Shown here: piece by piece, positions 35,691 through 42,700 of the stretch | Numbering within the stretch: position 1 is the first letter of the stretch | How the letters are laid out: each line of letters begins with the position of its first letter | Assembly (NCBI GenBank): GCA_036015235.1 | Contig: CP107926.1 | Location: 558,001 to 622,000 of the forward strand | DNA from: Streptomyces sp. NBC_00433 | Lineage (GTDB): Bacteria; Actinomycetota; Actinomycetes; Streptomycetales; Streptomycetaceae | Reading direction: 5' to 3' | Length of the DNA: 64,000 nucleotides | The notes under the pieces: generated by a model | Told to the model about the DNA's origin: nothing | Databases searched by the model: none | What the model saw: the letters and a program-made list of their open reading frames with translations, nothing else | Made by a program: the position numbers and the translations under genes

Positions 35691-36806
35691 ATGATCAAAA
35701 TGACCCGCGTCGCCACCGTGGGCGCCGCTGCCGCCGGGCTGATGGCCGTCCTGGTGCCGAACGTGATGGCCAGCTCCCCCGGCCACCAGCCCCCCGCCCC
35801 GCCGGCCCCCGCCGGCGGCTCGCACGCCAAGCCGGCACCGCCCGCCCAGACCCTCCGGGCGCTGGCCGACCGGGCCGGTATACACATCGGCACCGCCGTG
35901 AACGCCGACGCGCTGGCGAGCGAGGCCCAGTACGCCGACATCGTCGGGGCCCAGTTCAACGCGGTCACACCCGAGAACGCCATGAAGTGGGACGCGATCG
36001 AGCCCACCCGCGGCACGTACGACTACACCCAGGCCGACCAGCTGGTGGCCTTCGCCCGCGCACACGGCCAGCTCGTCCGCGGCCACACCCTGGTCTGGCA
36101 CAATCAGCTGCCGTCCTGGGTGACCTCCGGCGACTTCACCGCCGCCCAGCTGCGCGACATCCTGCACCAGCACATCACCGCCGAGGTCTCGCACTTCAAG
36201 GGCAAGATCTGGCAGTGGGACGTCGTCAACGAGGCCTTCAACGAGGACGGCACCCTGCGCGACTCCCTCTGGCTGCAGAAGCTCGGCCCCGGCTACATCG
36301 CCGACGCCTTCCGCTGGGCCCACCAGGCCGACCCCAAGGCCGTGCTCTTCTACAACGACTACAACATCGACGGCATCAACCCGAAGAGCACCGCCGTCTA
36401 CAACCTGGTCTCCTCGCTGCGCAAGCAGGGTGTGCCGATCCAGGGCGTCGGCGACCAGGGCCACCTGGACGTGCAGTACCCGGCGCCGCACGACATCGCC
36501 GACAACCTGGGCCGCTTCGACAGGCTCGGCGTGCAGACCGCCATCACCGAGGCCGACGTCCGCATCCCGCTGCCCGCGGACAACACCGAGGTCGAGGCGC
36601 AGAACGAGGCCTACCAGACACTGCTCGAAGGCTGCCTGCTGACCAAGCACTGCACCGACTTCACGGTGTGGGGCTTCACCGACAAGTACTCGTGGGTCCC
36701 CGGCACCTTCACCGGTGAGGGACAGGCCAACATCTACGACGAGAACTACCAGCCGAAGACCGCCTACACCGCGATCAGCCAGGACCTCCGCCTGGCCGGA
36801 CGCTGA
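35691..36806 (+). CDS. Secreted GH10 endo-1,4-beta-xylanase
   Basis: A 371-residue secreted glycosidase hydrolysing xylan backbones with retention. The signal peptide covers about residues 1-27 and is followed by a Pro-rich linker. The GH10 barrel occupies about 50-368. The acid/base is Glu181 in DVVNEAFNEDG and the nucleophile Glu287 in ITEADVRIP. Other family signatures are ENAMKWDAIEPTRGTY and GHTLVWHNQLPSWV. No carbohydrate-binding module is attached. A strong promoter, two inverted repeats and a terminator frame it as a single-gene unit. Confidence 0.96.
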   Translation: MIKMTRVATVGAAAAGLMAVLVPNVMASSPGHQPPAPPAPAGGSHAKPAPPAQTLRALADRAGIHIGTAVNADALASEAQYADIVGAQFNAVTPENAMKWDAIEPTRGTYDYTQADQLVAFARAHGQLVRGHTLVWHNQLPSWVTSGDFTAAQLRDILHQHITAEVSHFKGKIWQWDVVNEAFNEDGTLRDSLWLQKLGPGYIADAFRWAHQADPKAVLFYNDYNIDGINPKSTAVYNLVSSLRKQGVPIQGVGDQGHLDVQYPAPHDIADNLGRFDRLGVQTAITEADVRIPLPADNTEVEAQNEAYQTLLEGCLLTKHCTDFTVWGFTDKYSWVPGTFTGEGQANIYDENYQPKTAYTAISQDLRLAGR

Positions 36807-36812
36807 CCGACT

Positions 36813-36848
36813 CCCCCGCCAGGACCGAACACCCGGTCCTGGCGGGGG
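36813..36848 (+). terminator. Terminator after the xylanase gene
   Basis: CCCCCGCCAGGACCG (36813-36827) pairs with CGGTCCTGGCGGGGG (36834-36848), a 15-bp stem with a 6-nt loop, 7 bp past the stop codon. Confidence 0.9.
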
Positions 36849-36951
36849 GCTACTCCGTACGGCCCAGCCGCGGTGCCCTCCCGGTTGCGGGCACCGCGGC
36901 ACCGACCTTGACTCGTCGTGACATCCGTTGGGCGGCGAGAGGAGAGGCGTG

Positions 36952-37740
36952 GTGCTGTCGGCGCGCGGACTGTTCACCGAGATCCTCGACAACGACGAGT
37001 CCTTCCGGCTCTTCTGCTCCATCGCCGCGAGCGGTGAGACGCAAGGCGGCTGGGAGAACGGCAGAATCGCGGCACTGGTGCCGCAGGGCCTGGCGGAGCT
37101 GGCCCCCAAGATCGCCCGGCACGGCGCGGACGAGGACAAGCACGGGCGGATCTTCAACGGCCTCCTGCACGGCCGCGACCTCGAGCCGGCGCCGGTCCCC
37201 GCGGACACCGACTACACGATGCTGCTGGAGCGCGCCGGAATCGGGCTCGCCCACTCCCGGCTGCGGGCGGACCAGCCGCTCAGCGAGCAGGACATCGTCA
37301 CCTACCTCGCCCACAGCCGGGTCACCGAGCAGCGGGCCTCCGAGCAGATGGCACTGCTGCTCAAGCACTTCGGCGACCACCCGGAGATCGGCCGGGCGGT
37401 CCGCCAGATCGCCCGCGACGAGGACAACCACCTGGCCTACTGCCACGAGGAGCTGCTGCGGCTCGCCGCGGCCGGCCACGGGCGGCTGATCCACCGCACG
37501 CTGCGCGAGTGCGCGATGGCCGAGATCCGGGTCTACCGCGGGGTCAGCCTCGCGGTGATGGCCCACATGGGCCGGCTGCTGCACTGGTCCGCGCCGAAGG
37601 CCGCGGTCCTCCGCGCGGGGATCCATGCGGTCTACGCCTACGAGCGCGCCGCCGGCTGGCGGCGGATGACGTCGCTGCGGATGCCGACCCGCCGCGACGC
37701 GCTGGGCGGCGGCCCGGTCGCGGCCGAGGCCGCGACCTGA
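36952..37740 (+). CDS. Ferritin-like diiron protein
   Basis: A 262-residue all-helical protein. Two ExxH pairs, DEDKHGRIF near residue 62 and RDEDNHLAYCHEE near residue 158, plus further conserved Glu (VTEQRASEQ), give the ligand set of a carboxylate-bridged diiron centre in a ferritin-like four-helix bundle. The GTG at 36952 is preferred over 36949 because AGGAGAGG lies at a workable distance. The protein could be an oxidase, oxygenase or iron-handling protein. It is not linked to an obvious electron donor. Confidence 0.72.
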   Translation: MLSARGLFTEILDNDESFRLFCSIAASGETQGGWENGRIAALVPQGLAELAPKIARHGADEDKHGRIFNGLLHGRDLEPAPVPADTDYTMLLERAGIGLAHSRLRADQPLSEQDIVTYLAHSRVTEQRASEQMALLLKHFGDHPEIGRAVRQIARDEDNHLAYCHEELLRLAAAGHGRLIHRTLRECAMAEIRVYRGVSLAVMAHMGRLLHWSAPKAAVLRAGIHAVYAYERAAGWRRMTSLRMPTRRDALGGGPVAAEAAT

Positions 37741-37743
37741 CGG

Positions 37744-38255
37744 TCAGGAAGGGGACGCCGTCCCGCGGATCGCCTCGGCAAGTGCGCCGGGCCTGTCCAG
37801 GGCGATCAGCGCGCAGCTGTCGGCCACGACGGCCAGGATCGGCCGCATCCAGCGCGCGGTGACCGCGTCACCGCGCTTGGTCAGCCGGCCGAAGGCGATC
37901 GGCAGCCGGCGCAGGGCATGACCCGCATCTGCCGCATGAACAGGCCGGACAGCGCGGGTCGGCAGCCCGCCGGCCAGGACGACGGCCCTGCCCGTCAGCG
38001 CGGGCGGGAAGTCGTCGTAGGCGTCACAGGACGCCGGCACGACCGCGCCCACCCGTTCGGCGCCCTGAGCGATGAGCAGCTGCACGAGGACGCCACCGGT
38101 GTCGTTGCCCACCAGCGTGACGTCCCGCAGGTCGAGGCGCTCCAGGAACTCGCCGGCGAGCCGGGCGAGCCCCTTGGACGCCAGGCCGCGTCCTCGCGCA
38201 TCGGGCGGGAGTGCGCCCCCATCGTCACCGACCCGTCTGTCGGCTCCAGCGTCGG
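37744..38255 (-). pseudogene. Alpha/beta hydrolase pseudogene
   Basis: The minus strand encodes pieces of an alpha/beta hydrolase in different frames. LASKGLARLAGEFLERLDLR and VTLVGNDTGGVLVQLLIAQG (nucleophile elbow with Asp, as in haloalkane-dehalogenase-like enzymes) are in one frame. MGAHSRPMRED just upstream is in another. A patch near 37930-37980 reads PALSGLFMRQMRV only after a temporary frame change. The C-terminus jumps from TARWMRPIL to a final helix (LIALDRPGALAEAI), implying a deletion. No intact start remains. Dead gene with several indels. Confidence 0.75.
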
Positions 38256-38283
38256 TATACAGCGTAAACTATACGCCGTAGAC
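38256..38283. repeat. Tandem 14-bp repeat TATAC(A/G)(G/C)CGTA(A/G)AC
   Basis: Two direct copies (38256-38269 and 38270-38283) differing at three positions, in an AT-rich patch at the 5' end of the broken hydrolase. It looks like a paired operator for a regulator, perhaps TetR-type, that once controlled the hydrolase. Confidence 0.55.
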
Positions 38284-38427
38284 CCTGCCTGTACGCGGAT
38301 CAGCCGCGAGCCGGCCGCGGATCGGCACCGGGGTACGCGGTTCACCGCGCACCTGCGGGGCCGATGAAGTGCCGTCAGGTTTCCAAACTGAGTCCGTCCC
38401 CGCTCTTGCCCTCCTTCTCGGTCCTTA

Positions 38428-38457
38428 TTAGTTTGTTCGCTGAACTGACGAACGAAC
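38428..38457. promoter_or_regulatory. ROK-type operator (site A) upstream of the sugar ABC operon
   Basis: Contains TTAGTTTGTTCGCTGAACTG followed by ACGAACGAAC. Arms GTTTGTTCG and CGAACGAAC (one mismatch) flank a 9-nt spacer. The TTAGTTT half is that of xylose/ROK repressor operators. It lies 51 bp upstream of the ATPase start. Related sites lie at 46786, 48301 and 48599. Confidence 0.7.
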
Positions 38458-38507
38458 GCTTTGTGTCTCTATCGGCACCCACAGTTCCCCCCTCCCTAGG
38501 CGGCAAT

Positions 38508-40016
38508 GTGAGTTCTCCTCTGCTTCGAATGCGGGGAATTACCAAGGAATTTCCCGGTGCCAAGGCACTGGACGGCGTTGATCTGGAGGTCGAGGCAGGA
38601 GAGGTGCACTGCCTCCTCGGCCAGAACGGCGCCGGCAAGTCGACCCTGATCAAGGTCCTTGCCGGTGCCCACCAGCCGGACAGCGGCGATCTGACCTGGG
38701 ACGGCGAACCGGTGGTGCTGCCCAGCCCCACGGCGGCGATGCGGCACGGGATCTCCACCATCTACCAGGAACTCGACCTGGTGGACGGGCTGTCGGTGGC
38801 GGACAACATCTTCCTCGGCCACGAGCGCGCCCGCTACGGTCTGACCCGGCGCGGTGAGACGGCCGCGGCAGCCCGCGAGCTGCTGCGCTCGCTGGGCCAC
38901 CCGGAGATCGCGCCGGGCACCGAGGTCGGCAGCCTGTCCCCCGCCCAGCAGCAGATCGTCAGCATGGCCAGGGCGCTGTCGCACGACACCCGGCTGATCG
39001 TGATGGACGAGCCGTCCGCGGTCCTCACCCAGGACGAGGTCGGCAACCTCTTCCGGGTCATCGGCGAGCTGACCGCGACCGGCGTGGCCGTCCTCTACAT
39101 CTCCCACCGCATGGGCGAGATTCGGGCCATCGGCACCCGGGTCACCGTGCTCAAGGACGGCCGCACGGTCGCCGGCGGACTGCCAGCCAGTACCCCGACC
39201 GCCCAGCTCGTGGCGCTGATGACCGGTCGGGAGAGCGCGTACGACTTCCCGCAGCGCGGCGGGCAGCAGGCCGCGGCAGCCCGCGACGAGGTGCTGCGGG
39301 TGGAGCACCTGACGCAGCCCGGCAGCTTCGAGGACGTCAGCTTCACCGTCAGGGCCGGGGAGATCGTGGGCCTGGTGGGCCTGGTCGGGTCCGGCCGGTC
39401 GGAGATCCTGCACGCCGTCTACGGTGCGACGCGCCCGGCGTCCGGAGCTGTCCTGGTCGACGGCAGGCCGCTGCCGCCGGGGCGGGTGACCGCCGCGGTG
39501 AAGGCCGGCGTCGGCCTGGCGCCCGAGGAGCGCAAGAGCCAGGCGCTCTTCCTCCAGGACAGCGTCGTACGCAACGTCAGCATCTCCTCGCTGGGCCGCT
39601 TCGCACGCTTCGGCTGGCTGGACCGCCGCCGGGAGGCGGCCGCCGCGACCGAGCGGGTCGCCGCCCTCGACCTGCGCCCGGCCGACCCGCAGCGCCCGGT
39701 CCGCACGCTGTCCGGCGGCAACCAGCAGAAGGCGGTGCTGGCCCGCTGGCTGCTGCGCGGCTGCCGGGTGCTGCTGCTCGACGAGCCCACCCGCGGGGTG
39801 GACGTCGGTGCGCGCTCCGAGCTGTACGCGCTGGTGCGGGAGTTGGCGGACTCCGGGGTCGCGGTGCTGTTCGTGTCCAGCGAGGTCCCCGAAGTCCTCG
39901 GCCTCGCCGACCGCGCCCTGGTGCTGCGCGAGGGCCGCATCGTCCACGAGGCCGAAGCCGCCTCGCTGAAGGAATCCCACGTACTCGACCTCGTGATGGA
40001 AGAGAGCCGTTCATGA
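38508..40016 (+). CDS. Sugar ABC transporter ATP-binding protein (RbsA/XylG type)
   Basis: A 502-residue protein with two fused nucleotide-binding domains. Domain 1 has Walker A GQNGAGKST and Walker B LIVMDEPSA but a degenerate signature (LSPAQQQ). Domain 2 has LSGGNQQKAVLARWL and LLLDEPTRGVD, while its Walker A reads VGLVGSGRS, the normal asymmetry of the CUT2 family. The GTG at 38508 gives the family length. A longer upstream frame would run through operator site A. It powers import of a monosaccharide or related polyol and is coupled to the permease gene by ATGA. Confidence 0.92.
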   Translation: MSSPLLRMRGITKEFPGAKALDGVDLEVEAGEVHCLLGQNGAGKSTLIKVLAGAHQPDSGDLTWDGEPVVLPSPTAAMRHGISTIYQELDLVDGLSVADNIFLGHERARYGLTRRGETAAAARELLRSLGHPEIAPGTEVGSLSPAQQQIVSMARALSHDTRLIVMDEPSAVLTQDEVGNLFRVIGELTATGVAVLYISHRMGEIRAIGTRVTVLKDGRTVAGGLPASTPTAQLVALMTGRESAYDFPQRGGQQAAAARDEVLRVEHLTQPGSFEDVSFTVRAGEIVGLVGLVGSGRSEILHAVYGATRPASGAVLVDGRPLPPGRVTAAVKAGVGLAPEERKSQALFLQDSVVRNVSISSLGRFARFGWLDRRREAAAATERVAALDLRPADPQRPVRTLSGGNQQKAVLARWLLRGCRVLLLDEPTRGVDVGARSELYALVRELADSGVAVLFVSSEVPEVLGLADRALVLREGRIVHEAEAASLKESHVLDLVMEESRS

Positions 40017-41113
40017 GTGACCAGACCACGCCGAGACCCGCGGAGGACGCCTCCGTGCTGCCTGCGCAGGGCCGGTCCGGCGCAGACGTCACCGCCAAGC
40101 CGTCGCTGGTGAAGGAGGGCCCCGACCCCGGGGCGACCCGGCCGGGGGCCGGGCGGCGGCAGCAGCTGCCGCGGTTCTTCCCGCTGCACCAGGTGCACAG
40201 CCTCGGACTGCTCGTGGTGCTCGTGCTGCTGGGCGTGGTGGGCACCGCGACCTCCGGCAACTTCCTGACGACCGACAACATCGTCAACATCCTGACCAGC
40301 GCGGCGGTCATCGGCGTCATCACGGTGGGCCAGACCTTCGTCATCATCGGCGGCGGCATCGACCTGTCGGTCGGCGCGATCGTCGCGGTCGCCTCGGTGT
40401 GGTGCACCACGGTCGCCACCCAGTCGTACGGGCTCGGCGGGATGATCTTCACCGCGGTCGTGGTCGGCTCGGTCGTCGGACTGCTCAACGGTGTGCTGAT
40501 CGCCTACGGCAAGATCGTCGCCTTCATCACCACGCTGGCCATGATGGCGTCGGCCCGCGGTGTCGCCGAGCGGCTGTCGGACCGGCAGTCGCAGGTGGTG
40601 ACGGTGGATTCCTTCAACCGGATCGCGACCGACAAATTCCTCGGCATCCCGCTGCTGGTCTACCTGATGGCCGGGATCGTGGTGATCGGCTGGCTGCTGC
40701 TGAACCGTACGACCTTCGGCCGGCACACCTTCGCGGTCGGCGGCAATCCGGAGGCGGCCCGGCTGGCGGGTATCGCGGTACGGCGGCACACCATGCTGCT
40801 GTACGTGCTGTCCGGGGTGTGCTGCGGCATCGCCGCGGTCATGCTCACCGCCCGCACCACCAGCGGTGCCAGCAACCTCGGCAACCTCTACGAGCTGGAC
40901 TCGATCGCCGCGGTGATCATCGGGGGGACCCTGCTGGCCGGCGGCCGCGGGTCGCTGTTCGGCTCGATCCTCGGCGTCCTGGTCTTCACCACGATCACCA
41001 ACATCTTCGTGCTCAACAACCTGACCACGGACATCCAGGAGATCGCCAAGGGGCTGATCATCCTGGTCGCCGTCCTGCTGCAGCGCACCCGAGGTGCGCG
41101 CTCCCCGGCCTGA
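40013..41113 (+). CDS. Sugar ABC transporter permease (RbsC/XylH type)
   Basis: A 366-residue CUT2-family permease with a long 55-residue cytoplasmic N-terminal tail and about 8-10 transmembrane helices. Family segments are FVIIGGGIDLSVGAIVAVAS, the coupling loop FGRHTFAVGGNPEAARLAGI and ELDSIAAVIIGGTLLAGGRG. It overlaps the ATPase gene by 4 bp and precedes the binding-protein gene by 58 bp. Gene order ATPase-permease-binding protein differs from the classical xylFGH order. Confidence 0.93.
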   Translation: MSDQTTPRPAEDASVLPAQGRSGADVTAKPSLVKEGPDPGATRPGAGRRQQLPRFFPLHQVHSLGLLVVLVLLGVVGTATSGNFLTTDNIVNILTSAAVIGVITVGQTFVIIGGGIDLSVGAIVAVASVWCTTVATQSYGLGGMIFTAVVVGSVVGLLNGVLIAYGKIVAFITTLAMMASARGVAERLSDRQSQVVTVDSFNRIATDKFLGIPLLVYLMAGIVVIGWLLLNRTTFGRHTFAVGGNPEAARLAGIAVRRHTMLLYVLSGVCCGIAAVMLTARTTSGASNLGNLYELDSIAAVIIGGTLLAGGRGSLFGSILGVLVFTTITNIFVLNNLTTDIQEIAKGLIILVAVLLQRTRGARSPA

Positions 41114-41171
41114 CCGGCGGCTCCACCCCGCACCACCCTCCCGCCTCCACCGCCCTCTGAAGGGAACACGT

Positions 41172-42233
41172 ATGAAAGAGACCGGACCCACGGCCATGGG
41201 GCGCAGAAACATGCTGCTCGGCGCAGGCGCCCTGGGCAGCGGTCTGCTGCTGACGGCGTGCACCAGCAACTCCAACGGCGACGCGGACAAGGCCAATGTG
41301 AAGGCCGCGTCCAGCGCGTCGGGCAGCACCCCCGGCAAGCACGTCACCGTCGGCTTCTCCGCGCCGGCCGCCGACCACGGCTGGATAGCGGCGATCACCA
41401 AGAACGCCAAGGCGCAGGCGGGGCAGTACACCGACGTCAGCTTCCAGGCCGCCGAGGGCACCAACGACGTCAACGCGCAGATCAGCGCGGTCCAGACGCT
41501 GATCGACAAGAAGGTCGACGTCCTGGTGATCCTGCCCTTCGACGGCAAGGCGCTGACCTCGATCGGCGCCCAGGCGATGGACGCCGGCATCCCGGTGGTC
41601 AACCTGGACCGGGTCTTCGACAACTCGCTGGCCTACCGCACCTGGATCGGCGGCGACAACTACGGCATGGGCGTCAACGCCGGGCAGTACATCGTCAAGA
41701 CGCTCAAGGCCAAGGGGGTCAGCAAGCCGGTGATCGCCGAGATCGCCGGTATCGACAACCTCGACCTGACCAAGCAGCGCAGCCAGGGCTTCAAGGACGC
41801 GCTGGCCAAGGCCGGCTTCTCGGTGAGCATCCGGCAGGCCGCGCAGTTCACCGCGGACAGCGGCCAGCAGGTGATGAGCAACGTGCTCCAGGCCCGCTCC
41901 AAGCTGGACGCGGTCTGGAACCACGACGACGACCAGGGTATCGGCGTGGAGGCCGCCATCAAGCAGGCCGGCCGCAGCGAGTTCTTCATGGTCGGCGGCG
42001 CCGGCTCCCGGCACGCGATGCAGGAGATCAAGGCGGACAGCGGGGTGCTCAAGGCCACCGTGGTCTACCCGTCGAGCATGTCGGCTTCCGCCATCACCCT
42101 GGCCCGGCTGATCGGCCAGAACAAGGGCATGGGCGACCTGGTCGAGCAGGAGGTGCCCAGCTCCATCACGCTGTTCTCCGCGACGGTCACCAAGGAGAAC
42201 GTCGACCTGTACCTGCCGACGTCCTTCACCTGA
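41172..42233 (+). CDS. Sugar-binding lipoprotein of the ABC transporter
   Basis: A 353-residue periplasmic-binding-protein-type lipoprotein. A hydrophobic stretch ends in the lipobox LTAC (Cys near residue 31), after RRNMLLGAGALG, which may be Tat-like. The mature part is a type 1 sugar-binding fold (HVTVGFSAPAADHGWIAAIT, DVLVILPFDGKALT, AGIPVVNLDRVF, AVWNHDDDQGIGVEAA). The ligand is unknown; xylose, ribose or inositol are typical. AGGGAA precedes the ATG. A perfect terminator follows. Confidence 0.93.
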   Translation: MKETGPTAMGRRNMLLGAGALGSGLLLTACTSNSNGDADKANVKAASSASGSTPGKHVTVGFSAPAADHGWIAAITKNAKAQAGQYTDVSFQAAEGTNDVNAQISAVQTLIDKKVDVLVILPFDGKALTSIGAQAMDAGIPVVNLDRVFDNSLAYRTWIGGDNYGMGVNAGQYIVKTLKAKGVSKPVIAEIAGIDNLDLTKQRSQGFKDALAKAGFSVSIRQAAQFTADSGQQVMSNVLQARSKLDAVWNHDDDQGIGVEAAIKQAGRSEFFMVGGAGSRHAMQEIKADSGVLKATVVYPSSMSASAITLARLIGQNKGMGDLVEQEVPSSITLFSATVTKENVDLYLPTSFT

Positions 42234-42254
42234 TCCGCCGCCCCCGAACCCCCG

Positions 42255-42295
42255 CACGGGACTGCCCCGGGCCGTCGGCCCGGGGCAGTCCCGTG
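42255..42295. terminator. Terminator between convergent transporter and dehydrogenase genes
   Basis: Perfect 19-bp stem (42255-42273 with 42277-42295) and a GTC loop. It serves the ABC operon from the left and the secreted dehydrogenase gene from the right. Confidence 0.92.
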
Positions 42296-42309
42296 TCAGC
42301 GCCGCGTGC

Positions 42310-42700
42310 TCACACGGTGCCCAGGTCGAACTCCTCCCAGGGGCCGATGGCGTCCCGGTTCGCGATCAGGGCACCCGCGCCGGCGTTCTCCGCCGTCACG
42401 TACTTGCCGTTGACCGTGGCCTTCAGGCTGATGCTGCCGTCGGAGTTGTGGATCAGCTGGAAGGTCTCCCAGGATCCCTGCGTCGCCCGGTTGGCGATCA
42501 GCGAGGCCGCTCCGGCGTTCTCCGCCGCCACGAACTGGCTGTTGACGTGGGCGCGCAGCGCGATATTGCCGTTGCCCAGGTCGACCTCGTCGAAGGTCTG
42601 GGCGGTGCCGACCGTGGTGCTGCCGGCGATCAGCGGATCCGTCGTGCTCGGCGCGGTCACGTACTTGCCGTTGGCGTGCGCCTTCAGGCTGATGCCGGTA
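42310..42700 (-). repeat. Beta-trefoil-coding segment, copy 1
   Basis: Encodes the last ~130 residues of the dehydrogenase (KAHANGKYVTAPSTTDPLIA to GPWEEFDLGT). It is nearly identical in protein, and over long runs in DNA, to copy 2 at 45343-45735. It contains three trefoil-like repeats, each with a G-K/Q-(Y/F)-V-(T/A)-A motif. Confidence 0.85.

Noticed and set aside
38364..38507. Longer N-terminus for the sugar ABC ATPase
   Set aside because: It would place ROK operator site A inside the coding region and adds 48 residues not found in the family; the GTG at 38508 gives the normal length.
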